Shown: positions 33,070-44,035 of the stretch, piece after piece | How positions within the stretch are numbered: the first letter of the stretch is position 1 | Layout of the letters: every line of letters starts with the position of its first letter | Source of the DNA: Serripes groenlandicus | Taxonomy: Eukaryota > Mollusca > Bivalvia > Cardiida > Cardiidae | Length of the DNA stretch: 64,000 bases | Direction of reading: 5' to 3' | Assembly (NCBI GenBank): GCA_031761405.1 | Contig: JASEVX010000011.1 | Span: forward strand, 26,709,527 to 26,773,526 | Notes under the pieces: generated by a model | Seen by the model: the letters and a program-made list of their open reading frames with translations, nothing else | Databases searched by the model: none | Told to the model about the DNA's origin: nothing | Made by a program: the position numbers and the translations under genes

Positions 33070-33490
33070 GTAATATTTCTCAAAAAAATATCTTTGTCGG
33101 CTGGAACCCTGCTGTGTTCCCGTAACTAGCTATATTAACTTGATTCTAGACCCTAAGTAGCCACTGACTTGCTAAACGTTACTTTTGAACTCGGCAACTT
33201 TCTAGCAAGCTAGTTAAATATCGGTACAATTCATGGGATTGTCGGCCATTTGTACAGAAACTAACTGACTCTGCGTATCTTCAGTAATAGAGGAGGGACG
33301 TTATATTTAAGTTCGAAGTTTGATCTAGTAATCGGTCTAACAAATATGTTCATCTTACTTAGAATTATGTATAAACGACAGGAAATATATTCAATCGGTG
33401 AATTGTGTTCGCCTCACGGTGGAATTATTACATTTTTTCCAACAAGTTTAAATTATCATTATGGAAACCCTGTTCTTTATTTCATTACAG

Positions 33491-33624
33491 ATGCCGTTCA
33501 AACACCTCACATCTTAGGTAACGGTGGGCAACATGTAACCAATGGAAACCACATTCATTTTACTACAAAGTTTCCTGTTCAAGGTGGATTTGGAAATTGG
33601 ATTGATTTAATTGGCCGAAAATAA
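33491..33624 (+). CDS. CTLD cassette D, CTLD exon 3 (C-terminus)
   Basis: After 'ttcattacag' it reads DAVQTPHILGNGGQHVTNGN, then HIHFTTKFPVQGGFGNWI and DLIGRK, TAA. An AATAAA hexamer overlaps the stop. It is followed by a flank that recurs after 38599, 40267 and 54134. Confidence 0.85.
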
Positions 33625-33811
33625 ATTGCGATAACTAATTAAAGTGATATAGATAAATTAATTGCCATATTTTATTTGTTTTGGTATTTCTTACGGCCTT
33701 TGGTAAATGATAGACTGTGGATATTTATGCATTTCGAACCCCTCATTTCGATATAAGGTAGACACGGTTTTCGGGAATGTACGTTTTATTATTTGGGCGG
33801 ACTTCTGGTTG

Positions 33812-34078
33812 GGGCTAAACGCCGTCTTCAACAAGTGTTCAGTCATATCACGGCGGCCAGTGCATATACACATGCAACTTTCTCACACTACAACATACCT
33901 TCCAAGCAACTAGCTGTTTTTCCACATAGACTGTTAACCCATCGGTGAAAGACGAATGACGCTTGTCACAGTGGATATTGTCAAACGTCGGAAAAAATGT
34001 AGTCCGAGCTGTGATCCGAACTCAAAACCTCTGGATTGACAGCCCGCGTCGCAACCGACTGAGCTACCGGGTCTCGGG
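33812..34078 (-). mobile_element. SINE-C copy in the 3' flank of cassette D
   Basis: 'ggggctaaacgccgtcttca', 'tccacatagactgttaaccc', 'gtcaaacgtcggaaaaaat', then a tRNA-like head ending 'aaccgactgagctaccgg'. The same insertion is found after the other exon 3 copies, so it predates their duplication. Confidence 0.8.
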
Positions 34079-34204
34079 TGGCGAACAATATAGTGCGGCT
34101 ACACATTCAGTTGTTCGCTACAATTGTGCACCTAGGACTATAGAACGTATAGACGGACAGTATCCGCGCTTGTGCGCCTTTACGGATAAGCAGCCTCATC
34201 CGTT

Positions 34205-34288
34205 GATGCCGTTCAAACACCTCATATCTTAGGTAACGGTGGGTAACATGTAACCAATGGAAACCACATTCATTTTTCTACAAAGCTT
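34205..34288 (+). pseudogene. Second CTLD exon 3, left half
   Basis: 'gatgccgttcaaacacctca' to 'ctacaaagcttcc' matches 33491-33570 with a TAA created in 'ggtgggtaacat' and one extra T. The LINE at 34289 separates it from its right half at 38552. Confidence 0.8.
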
Positions 34289-34297
34289 CCAGATAGC

Positions 34298-37252
34298 ATG
34301 TTTTTTCTAACGGGGGATCTAAATGCACGAACTAAAAATTTAATTGATTATATACCAGCAGACGACATTTCACATATATTTGGAGAAACTAGTTATAATA
34401 ATAGTTTTTTTGATCTATCTAGGCAGAATAAGGATAAGAGGCAAAATGCATTCGGCCAATCCCTAATACATTTGTGTTGTGCAAATGATATGCATATTGT
34501 AAATGGAAGATTTAATGATTTGTCTGGTCATTTTACGTGCTTTTCTGGGGAGGGAGCAAGTGTCGTTGACTATATGATAGCATGTGAACAATTATTTAAT
34601 CATATCTCTTATTTTGAGGTTGTAGAAAGAGACGAATCGGATCACCTACCAATTTCATGTAGCTTAAAGTTTAATATACGGGTACCAAAACGAGTCACTG
34701 TTGCAGACGCTAGTTTGAGCATGGTTTGTCCTATGTTTAAATGGAATACAGATAAAAGTCAGTCTTTTGTAAACAAGTTCAAAATTATATTTGAAAGCAG
34801 AAGAGTTCACTTGCATGGCCTTATGACTTTAAACGTTAACTCTGTTGTGAGTGAAATCACCCAAATGTATCATGAAGCGGCGTCGCATATGCGCGCACGA
34901 AGTTCTTCTATTAATACTTTTTCACGCCAAAGTCAACCTTCATGGTGGGACGACGAATGTGATACATTAAAACAAAGTAAATATTTGGCATTACGTAAGT
35001 TTAGAACATCAAATGAGAATATTGACTTGGAATTTTACAAAAGAAGGAAAGCTATTTTTAAAGCTAACATTTATCGAAAGAAATTATCCTTTCAATATAA
35101 TGAGCGAAGAAAATTGGTCGATAGTAGTAAAAACGTTAATTTATTATGGAAAACTCTAAAACATAATAGATCAAAACAAAATCGAACCGGTATTAATATT
35201 TCTGAGAATGAATGGTTTGCCTATTTCAGTAATTTATTGTTTGATGAAACTGCTGATCCGATTAATATTGAAAATAATGACTATGGAGACGAAATTTTAA
35301 ATGCAGAAATCACTATTGAGGAGGTATTAAGATCCATATCTAAACTGCCAGTAGGAAAAAGCCCAGGAAATGATGGTGTAAGCTCCGAGTTCTATAAATG
35401 TACCAGTGACATTCTAGGACCAGTATTATGCGATTTGTTTAATAGCATTCTTTCTAGTGGTAATTTTCCTGTCTCATGGGGAGAAAGTATCATATGTCCA
35501 ATTTATAAGTCCGGAATGCAAAATGATCCGAAAAACTTCAGAGGTATATCTTTAACAACTACATTGTATAAGATTTTCTCAAAAATTATTAATACACGTC
35601 TATATACGTGGGCGGAAGAAAATAATAAAATCGATGAGTCACAAGCCGGGTTTAGACATGGCTATTCTTGCATTGACAATGTTTTTTGTCTACAAGCTAT
35701 GGCTCAAAAATATTTATCTAAGGGCGGGGGTCGTTTCTATTGCCTGTATGTAGATTTCCGCAAAGCATTTGATATGATAAATCATAAAAAATTATTTGAA
35801 AGTCTCAGAGCTAAAGGTTTAAGTGGTAAAATCCTTATTATACTAGCTAAAATGTATCAAACACTGCACTCTTGCGTAAGAACATCCACTGGTAAGGTAA
35901 CTGGATATTTCCCTTGCAATATTGGCACAAGACAAGGTGACATAAGTAGTCCGACAATATTTTCTCTCTTCATTGATCAGCTGGCACCCTTATTGCGAGA
36001 GCAATGTAATTCTGGAATTTTTATTGACAATACAATACCCGAAATAGTCTGCCTTATGTTTGCAGATGATATTGCTAATTGTGCAGAAACTGTCATTAGG
36101 TTGCAACAACAATTAAATATTATAGATACATTCTGTCTCTCAACTGGTATGGAAGTAAATCTGGAAAAAACAGAGATAATTGTCTTTCGAAATGGTGGTC
36201 ATCTAAGAGCAAATGAGAAGTGGCTCTTTCGAGGTCAACATATTAAAGTAACCTCTGTGTATAAATATATGGGACTTTTATTTACACCGTATTTATCGTG
36301 GGGAACTGCACAAAAGAAATTAGCATCACAAGCCCAAAAATCCATTTATGCAATATATGGTTATCAAGAGCCATTTGGTCATTTCAATATTAAACAGTTG
36401 TTGCAGCTTTTTGATAGTATGGTTAAACCAATACTTTGCTATGGGTCACAGGTATGGGGATACAAATACTCTCCAGAAATAGAAGCTATACAACTTTCAC
36501 TATGTAAACGATACTTAGGCGTTAAAGGCTCTACAAACAACAGTATAGTACTGGGGGAATGTGGTAGATTACCACTATGTGTAACATACTTTTCAAACTT
36601 TATTAAATATTGGTGTAAGTTAACACAAATGGAGGACACTAGATATCCGAAGAGATGCTATTATATGTTAAAGTCACTTGACAACGTCAATAGAATAACT
36701 TGGGCTACACATGTTAAGAACATGCTATTTATGTATGGTTTTGGTTTTATCTGGGTGGCACATGAAGTAGGTGATATAAATGCCTTTATTAAAGTATTTA
36801 AACAAAGAATAATTGACTGTCACACTCAAAATTGGCATGAATCCATAAACGAATCAAGTAGATGTCACTATTATAAACATTTTAAAACATTATTAAATAC
36901 AGAACGATACCTTACAATGGAATTACCAGTTAAGTTAAGACTGGCCATGTCACGTTTCCGCTGCTCGAGTCATAAATTAAATGTAGAGATTGGTAGACAT
37001 AATAAAGTGCCTTTTGAACTACGTATCTGTTCGTTTTGTAATCAAAATTATGATTTACAAACTGTCGAGTGTGAATACCATGTATTTTTTGAATGTGGTA
37101 AATTTACAGATATACGGAACCAGTATCTACTAAACTGGTATTCATTGAATAATAATCTGCAAGGATTCTTTAACATCCTTAACTCATCAGATGAGAAAGT
37201 TATCCACAGGACAGCAGTCTATATCAACAAACTGCTATCAATGACCAATTGA
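34298..37252 (+). CDS. LINE ORF2 (endonuclease C-terminal half, reverse transcriptase, Zn-type end)
   Basis: The protein is 984 residues without a stop. It starts inside the APE endonuclease: GDLNART at about residues 6-12 and SDHLPIS at 114-120 are catalytic-core landmarks, while the N-terminal metal-binding part is missing. The reverse transcriptase runs from about 340 to 640, with KSPGNDGVSSEFY, AGFRHGYSCIDN near 450, YVDFRKAFD, the GTRQGDISSP block, and FADD at about 588-591 (the usual YADD with Phe). A C-terminal segment has RICSFC and ECEYHVFFECGKF, a likely zinc-binding end. The intact frame suggests a young copy. It cannot be autonomous, having lost its 5' end; the first Met is simply the first ATG after the break. 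Confidence 0.9.
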   Translation: MFFLTGDLNARTKNLIDYIPADDISHIFGETSYNNSFFDLSRQNKDKRQNAFGQSLIHLCCANDMHIVNGRFNDLSGHFTCFSGEGASVVDYMIACEQLFNHISYFEVVERDESDHLPISCSLKFNIRVPKRVTVADASLSMVCPMFKWNTDKSQSFVNKFKIIFESRRVHLHGLMTLNVNSVVSEITQMYHEAASHMRARSSSINTFSRQSQPSWWDDECDTLKQSKYLALRKFRTSNENIDLEFYKRRKAIFKANIYRKKLSFQYNERRKLVDSSKNVNLLWKTLKHNRSKQNRTGINISENEWFAYFSNLLFDETADPINIENNDYGDEILNAEITIEEVLRSISKLPVGKSPGNDGVSSEFYKCTSDILGPVLCDLFNSILSSGNFPVSWGESIICPIYKSGMQNDPKNFRGISLTTTLYKIFSKIINTRLYTWAEENNKIDESQAGFRHGYSCIDNVFCLQAMAQKYLSKGGGRFYCLYVDFRKAFDMINHKKLFESLRAKGLSGKILIILAKMYQTLHSCVRTSTGKVTGYFPCNIGTRQGDISSPTIFSLFIDQLAPLLREQCNSGIFIDNTIPEIVCLMFADDIANCAETVIRLQQQLNIIDTFCLSTGMEVNLEKTEIIVFRNGGHLRANEKWLFRGQHIKVTSVYKYMGLLFTPYLSWGTAQKKLASQAQKSIYAIYGYQEPFGHFNIKQLLQLFDSMVKPILCYGSQVWGYKYSPEIEAIQLSLCKRYLGVKGSTNNSIVLGECGRLPLCVTYFSNFIKYWCKLTQMEDTRYPKRCYYMLKSLDNVNRITWATHVKNMLFMYGFGFIWVAHEVGDINAFIKVFKQRIIDCHTQNWHESINESSRCHYYKHFKTLLNTERYLTMELPVKLRLAMSRFRCSSHKLNVEIGRHNKVPFELRICSFCNQNYDLQTVECEYHVFFECGKFTDIRNQYLLNWYSLNNNLQGFFNILNSSDEKVIHRTAVYINKLLSMTN

Positions 37253-38551
37253 TCAGCATTTTGATGATACATACTTTGTTTGTAACATTGTTCAGACATG
37301 AACTACTACATATTGACACTGTGACATAAAATTTATAACATGAAGATGTTTTAATAAATAGGATATTTCTCTTAAAAAGTAAAGTACTAAATACTGTAAA
37401 TGATCTTACACAGGTACATGTATGCATATAGTAATGCGCATTTGATTAAGAGGAGGGCAACTTAAAACTAATACAAACATTTTATTGTATAGTGTGTATT
37501 TTTGGACGGAGGCCATTATTACGTAAATGTAAATATATCTTGAATTCATTGAAAAATGATCTAAAAAGATTCTTAAACATCTTAACTCGTCATATGAGAA
37601 TGTAATCCACAGTACAGAATTGTATATCAGCAAACTACTATCAATGACCAATTGATTAGCATTTTGATGATAAACACTTTATATTAATAATGTTACTATT
37701 CATTAATTTACAGATATACGGAACCAGTATCTACTAAACTGGTATACATCGAATAATAATCTGCAAGGATGAGAAAGTTATCCACAGGACAGTAGTTTAT
37801 ATCAGCAGAATGCTATCAATGACCAATTGATCAGCATTTGGTTGATATACACTTTGTTTTAATAATGTTACTATTCAGACATGAAGAACTCCATATTGAC
37901 ACTGTGACATAACATTTATAACTTATTTATTAACATGAAGATGTTTTAATAAATAGGATATTTCTCTTAAAAAGTTTAAGTAATAAATACTGTAAATGAT
38001 CTTACACAGGTACATGTATGCATATAGTAATGTGCATTGATTAAGAGGAGGGCAACTTAAAACTAACACAAACATTTTATTGTATAGTGGGTATCTTGGG
38101 CCGGAAGCCTTTATTACGTAAATAAAAATATATTTTGAATTCATTGAATAATGATCTACAAAGATTCTTAAACATCCTTAACTCATCATATGAGAATGTA
38201 ATCCACAGGACAGATGTGTATATCAGCAAACTGCTATCAACGACCAATTGATCAGCATTTTGATGATATACACTTTATATTAATAGTGTAACTATTCCTA
38301 AATGAACAACTCCATTTTTGAGACTGTGATATAACATTAAGAACACCGAAGATGTCTTGGTAAATAGTTTTTAGTCTTAAAAAGTTTAAGTACTAATACT
38401 GTATATGACTTTAAACAGATATGCATATTGTAATCTACATTTTATTAAGAGAGGGGCAACTTAAAACTAACACAAACATGTTATTGTATATTGTGTATTT
38501 TGGGCCGGAGGCCTTTATTACGTGAATAAATATCTTGAATCTTGAATCTTG
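37100..38551 (+). repeat. Head-to-tail partial copies of the LINE 3' end
   Basis: The block from 'tcattgaataataatctgc' through 'aagatgttttaataaatagg', 'gagggcaacttaaaacta' and 'ggcctttattacgt' to 'tatcttgaat' occurs about four times: ends near 37542, 38136 and 38551, plus a partial copy starting near 37710 ('acagatatacggaaccagta'). Each begins at a different point of the ORF end. Confidence 0.8.
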
Positions 38552-38599
38552 TTCAAGGTGGATTAGGAAATTTGTTAGATTTAATTGGCCGAAAATAAA
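38552..38599 (+). pseudogene. Second CTLD exon 3, right half
   Basis: 'tgttcaaggtggattaggaa' continues the exon broken at 34288 and ends GGCCGAAAATAA. The flank 'attgcgataacaaattaaag' matches that after cassette D. Confidence 0.8.
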
Positions 38600-38796
38600 T
38601 TGCGATAACAAATTAAAGTGGTATATATAAATGAATTGCCATATATTTCATTTGTTTTTGTAATTCTTACGGCCTTCGGTAAATGATAGACTGTGGATGT
38701 TTATGTATTTCGAACCTCCCATTTCGAAATAAGGTAGACACGGTTTTCGGGACGCTGGGCCTTGTTAACTGCCCGGAATTACGGCACTGGCGAACA

Positions 38797-38855
<59 letters not shown>

Positions 38856-38866
38856 AATTGATTGGG
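38797..38866. repeat. (TTGA)n microsatellite
   Basis: About 17 copies of 'attg' adjoin the tail of the SINE-C copy at 38863 and probably grew from it. Confidence 0.9.
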
Positions 38867-39150
38867 GCTTAACGCCGTCTTCAACAATTTTTCAGTCATA
38901 TCACGGCGGCCAGTGCACATACTCATTCATGTTTTTCCTAACTTTCTCACACCAGCACTCCACACAACATACCTTCCAAACAACTGGCTGCTTTTCAACT
39001 TACACTGTTAGTCCATTGGTGAAAGACGAATGCCGCTTGTCACCACAGTGAAAATTGTCAAACGTCGGAAAAAAAATTGTCCGAGCTTGGATCAGAACTC
39101 ACAACCTCTGTATTGACAGTCCGCGTCGCAACCGACTGAGCTACCGGGGA
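38863..39150 (-). mobile_element. SINE-C copy in the second exon 3 flank
   Basis: 'ggggcttaacgccgtcttca' to 'aaccgactgagctaccgggg' with the same insertion site as the copies at 33812, 40513 and 54403. Confidence 0.8.
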
Positions 39151-39834
39151 ACGATACAGTGGTGCGGCTATTGGTTTGGTTGTTTTTTAAAATTGCATCT
39201 AGGACTATAAAACGTATAGTTGTCCGCGCTTGTGTGCCTTTACGGCTAACCAGGCTCATCCAAGGTTTTCACTATTCGCAACAAGACCCTAAGTCATATG
39301 ACGCGGCTCTCACCTCTCGATATAAAAAGCTCTATGTAACATACGAGGGGTTTTAAAATAGTTCGCGGAAACAAATCTGGCGAAAGAAATTTCGATAATA
39401 CAATGTAACAAACCATTATCCTCTATTTCATTACTCATGTGCATAATGAGTAATCGTAACTAAGGTAACGTCATTTAACAAATACCGGACCAATACATTA
39501 TTCAGATGACCATGGTCAAATGTTAAACATAATACTTGCACGAAATATTTGTTATTTCGATGCACCGTATATTAAATAAGGTAACGTTAATTGAGTGCAA
39601 ACACAGGAGAAGGACGTCCTCATTTTTAGCTGACTTGAGAACGAAATTGTGCAAGCCTCCGTCGTGCGTCGTCCGGCGTGCGTCGAGCCTAGTCAACATT
39701 TCCCCCTCAGTAACCAGTGGGTCAATTGGGATGATATGTCACAGAAAGCATCCTCTCAATGACCTCACCAGAAATCCTTCAAATGTGTTGGATCCGTGCA
39801 GAATTCTGGTTTCAATGTTTATGAAACGAAAATA

Positions 39835-40010
39835 ACTTTCAATCTTCTTCCAAACCAGTTGACAGATTTTCAAATAATTGTGTAGAAATGTTCCTTGGGT
39901 GACCCTCTATCGGATTCCTTCAAACCATGTTGATTGGTCGAAAAAGATGGCCGTCAGGAGCGGGGTTATTTTGCCTCATATGGCTAAAGGGAAAACTTAA
40001 AAAATCTTCT
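39835..40010 (-). repeat. Inverted copy of the ~165-bp dispersed repeat
   Basis: The reverse complement reads 'ggccat', 'accaatcaacatgg', 'tgaaggaatccgatagaggg' and 'cacccaaggaacatttct', as in 1945-2740. Confidence 0.65.
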
Positions 40011-40244
40011 CATAACTGTGTAACTATGCTAGAAACCATTATATAGATCTATAAATATCAGAAGAAACGGTAACACCAATGGGTTTGAATAATTCAATAG
40101 TAAGATGAAAGTGATCTTAAATTTATTGTATTTTTCTTACAGTTTAATGATGTAAATGACCCTTACAATAAGACATTTAGGTAGGTTGTTGCTCTGTCTG
40201 TGATCTCGTATTTCATGGTCGGAGCATTTACTTGGACATGTGTT

Positions 40245-40267
40245 TGATTTAATTGGCCGCAAATAAA
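40245..40267 (+). pseudogene. Third CTLD exon 3, 3' end only
   Basis: 'gtttgatttaattggccgca' then AATAA is the FDLIGRK-stop end of the exon. The flank that follows, with its SINE-C, matches the other units. Confidence 0.65.
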
Positions 40268-40512
40268 TTGTTATTATTTTACTTTGGTTTTTATATTTCT
40301 AACATCCTATAAGAAATAATAGACAGTGTAGGCTTTTCAAACCTCTGCATTCGAAATAAAGTAGACTAGATTTGTGTTACTGTCCGTTTTCGTACTTGGA
40401 AGTAATAAGTTTACCTGTTTATGAGAACTGATTATAATTTCATAAATCTACGGGAAAAAACGTACTACTGGTCAGTAATCTGAACTACTAGTATATGGGC
40501 AACGTTTTTTGT

Positions 40513-40795
40513 ATAATGGGTTTAACGCCGCTTTCAACAATTGATCAGTCATATCACGACGGTCAGTTCACCTATTCATGTGTTTCCTAGCTTTGTTATA
40601 CCAGTCCTCCACACAACAGTATTTACCAGCAACTGACCGATTTTCCACATATACTGTTAGCACATTGATGGAAGATGAATTAGCCTTGTCGCATTGACTT
40701 TGGTCAAGCGTTAAAAAAAAGTTGGCCCAGCTAGGGTTTGAACTTTCAACTCCGGAATTGACAACCTGCGTCGCCACCAAACGAGCTACCGGCTG
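40513..40795 (-). mobile_element. SINE-C copy in the third exon 3 flank
   Basis: 'taatgggtttaacgccgctt', 'tccacatatactgttagcac' and the head 'gtcgccaccaaacgagctac'. More diverged than the copies at 33812 and 54403. Confidence 0.7.
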
Positions 40796-41115
40796 CAACG
40801 TATTTTGATTGGTACATTCCTGGATAGACAATAATACAAAAGCTACATTGGCGAGAAATCTAGTGGGGCTACGCTTCTAACAGTTGTTTACACTTTTTAT
40901 ATAGGACCATATGTGTAGGTACAGTGTCCGCTCTTGTGTGCCCTTATGTATACACAGGGCTACTCGAATGCTCACTGTTCGATCCAGCAACAAGACCCGT
41001 TGTCGCCTTAAGTGGCTCATTGCTCTACTTTACATATTATAATGTCCATGGTCAAATATTAAACATAATACTTGCACGAAATACTTTTTAGTATGATATA
41101 CAGTATTTTGAAAGG

Positions 41116-41996
41116 GATAATGTAATTCGGGATGCTTTACTTATGTGCCGGCCTGGGCTTGTGTTGAGGGTCTATGGAATGACGACGACTGTTTATTTAG
41201 GTTCAATAATTTAATGATGTACTTGGTGATGGTGTCCATGTGTAAAATTTATCTGAGAATATATAATATATAGCCGCAGATAATAAATAATCTGGAAACG
41301 AACTATTCACATATATCGAGTGCAATGACGCGTGTAGGTAGGAGATTGTTCAGGGATTATAATTGTTAGTTCAGTTGACCAGCTAATTTGATTTTACCTG
41401 CCTTTACCTTTTGAGTCAAAATAAACTAATTATTTTACAACTGTGCAGTACAAAACAGACAAAATGTAGGTATTATAAATAAAACAAAGTCACTATACTT
41501 TGACGCTCTTTATTCAAACTAAAATTAATTTCACCCAATGACATATTTTCCCTCTTTAGAATGAAGCTGTCCCTGACTAAGATCAATAGTGGAGGAATAT
41601 GTAGGCAAAATGATCCTTAATATAAGTTATGACAAATGGAAGGTATGATAAAAAGACAATCCAACTGTAAACGCACACTACAGTTGATATCATGGACGGA
41701 TTAATTAGGTTTTTTTTAAAACATCACTGAAATGCGAAAGCACACGTTTCAAGAATCATATACAAATAAGCTATATAACCTGAAGTCTGCCAAGGATGGT
41801 TTCGCCCGAGTTGGTCGAGGAACTGGTTGCACATCATCTAGATTTACGTCACAACAAGATTTTCTTACAGGAATGGTTGGATGAGATGAAACATCTGCAT
41901 TTTGTTTAAGAGGGAGTTAAGAGGTTCGTATGCAGAACTTTCGGTTTCCGTGATCCTTGATAAGCTTTGTTTAGTTCATATACATGAATATATTAG
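41116..41996. other. Spacer, no gene seen
   Basis: AT-rich sequence without a recognisable exon or repeat. Confidence 0.4.
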
Positions 41997-43126
41997 TTAG
42001 GCTTTGAAACCACAGTATATAGCTCGTCTTCCCACTACTCTGTCAATTTTGGTCCCCCTCGAAGGTTGACTATCAGCTCCTCGCCAGCACGAAATCACCA
42101 CACTGTAATGTTGATGCATTTCTACCTTCGTCGTTCTTTGTCTTGTTGAAGAACCAGCTGCTATTGCTGCGTCCGGTGATGTCTGATATGCAGCTGTAAA
42201 GCGTTCTTGTAGATTACGAAAAAAGTCGTTCTTATTTCTAGTGGACGAATTGCCGGCTGTCAGACCTAGAAATATATCAAAAGCCAAATTAGGATGCCGA
42301 CCAAACATTAAAAAGTACAGCGAAAAATGCTAGAATGAATAGTCACGTTGCGCGCTTGGACGAAGGTATCAAAGTGTTGTTTTTTTCAATAATCCTTCTG
42401 CTGGTCTTCGAGGGTGCTTAACATTGTAAGACAAGTCTGATTGAACCATTCAGCCATGCCATGATGTGAAGTGCTTCTAGAGACCTACATGCACTTGCTA
42501 AAATACATATCTCTAAAATCATAGATGACAGAACGTTTGCACCTTGGTCACTATGGATACGCGCTTGAATCCCGTAATACACTATGAAGTTGTCGAACAA
42601 GATTCTGACCGTTGTCGTGGCAGTCTGAACTTTCGTTGGATGTACCTGAGCATAGTGTAATAATAAATTACAACTAAGATAAACTCAAACCCTCCATTCG
42701 ACATATAAGCTTTAAATAATCCAAACAGACTGATTTCATGGGATATATTATTGTAATAGGGACATAAGGTGCGGTTTAAAGTATACACTTCCTACATATA
42801 TATCAATGGCACTTCCTGACTTTATCCTGAATCCAGGATTCCATACCTGGCCAGAAGAATCACTCTTTAAAAGGAGAAAACGATCTATCACGAGCCTTGT
42901 GGCCTAACTCATCACGAAGTGACAGAAATATACCATGTCAAAGGTTCTCGTGTAAAACTAGCTGTGGTTTACTCTCGTCGCCAACTTTTGCTCCTTGATA
43001 AAGTACCCTGTCCCTTAGTTTAAGTTTGTCCAACTCTCTGAGGGTTTTCAGGACCGTTAGTTGGACTCGTAGGTCCGTCACGCTTTGGTGAAAGTCTGGA
43101 ATCGTTATTAAAATGAGATAACACAT
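41997..43126 (-). pseudogene. Ty3/gypsy-type integrase relic
   Basis: On the minus strand the pieces follow integrase order. First comes a zinc-binding start (LRELDKLKLRDRVLY, then HDELGHKARDR and FFWPGM with a stop between). Core pieces follow (MSNGGFEFILVV; IVYYGIQARIHSDQG), and then a C-terminal piece (FGRHPNLAFDIFLGL, NLQERFTAAYQ). Frameshifts and stops separate them. I saw no gag, protease, RT or LTRs in the flanks, so only this part of an LTR retrotransposon remains. Confidence 0.7.
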
Positions 43127-43561
43127 TCGATATGTTAGGGTTGTGTATGAAACCAGAAAGCCATTTCATAGAAGTTAATAAAGAATTCTATATGTAATAA
43201 AACAAATAGGTAGTTCTATTTTCAAATAATGTTGAAACGGCGTAAAATTCCAATAAAACAAACAAAACTGACCACTTTGAAGACTCTGATTACGATTTAT
43301 AAACCTAACTTTAGTATATATTTAGTATATATAGTTGTGCGATTTCCGACCGATTGATTGCATGATAAACTGATTAGGTTTTAGAGCAAATTCAAACAGT
43401 ATTTCAGTTATAGTACAGCGTCCAGGCACCTGGCATTGTGTTGGCTGTATTTATTGCACTACCAGTCCTGTTCCATATAACTTTCATCCCCGGCAACAGG
43501 CTTCCTTTCCATATATAGTATTTAACCATTACGTAGAATATAACGTTGGTCGTATTACTTG

Positions 43562-43775
43562 TTTGGTAAGGGTTTTACGCCGTTTTCAACATAACGTCAG
43601 TTATATGACGGCGACGGATCACATTTGTATGATCCCTGGGTATACAAACCAGTACTAAACTAGAAATCGTGCTTCGCACAAGGGCACTTCACCAAGACCG
43701 TCGCGGATCGGAATCGAACCTGGTATTTGCGGTTCCAAATCCCCGACACTAACCACTTGGCCACGGACGATTCCT
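43562..43775 (-). mobile_element. SINE-A copy (tRNA-derived)
   Basis: Minus strand: the head 'ccgtggccaagtggttagtg' (A box) and 'ggttcgattcc' (B box), then the body ending 'gttgaaaacggcgtaaaacc'. A degraded SINE-C piece adjoins on both sides (43370-43560, 43776-43880). Confidence 0.75.
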
Positions 43776-43911
43776 GCTGGTCGCATTAATTTTTGTCAAT
43801 CATCAAGAACGAAAAAAATGTTGACAACGCAGGGATTTAAACTGACGACACATTGACCGACTGAGCAATCGCGACTCGATAGATAGTTTTTGAAATTCCA
43901 GGTCAGAGGCG

Positions 43912-44035
43912 TATTCAGATTGTCCTAAAACGTCGAGTACTCGGGGATGTGCTTACCGAGTCAACCAATTAAATTACAGCTTTTGACTTGCACTTGCCGA
44001 CCACTCGGTGTGTTAGGTAAAACTGAAAACAGCCC
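43912..44035. mobile_element. MITE-6 copy
   Basis: The ends 'ggcgtattcagattgtcct' and 'aactgaaaacagccc' are roughly inverted. A better copy lies at 57563-57695. Confidence 0.5.

Larger units (their letters stand above)
34289..38551 (+). mobile_element. 5'-truncated LINE inserted in a duplicated CTLD exon
   Basis: The exon sequence breaks after 'aaagcttcc' and resumes 'tgttcaaggtgga' at 38552, so the insertion bounds are clear. The 5' end falls within the endonuclease domain. The 3' end is a short tandem tail of 'ttgaatc' units. A 984-codon frame is intact. The 3' region is repeated several times. No RNase H motif was seen, which points to the CR1/Jockey side of the APE-endonuclease LINEs; the clade is not certain. 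Confidence 0.9.

Noticed and set aside
40568..40831. 87-codon minus-strand frame
   Set aside because: It is a reading of the SINE-C copy.
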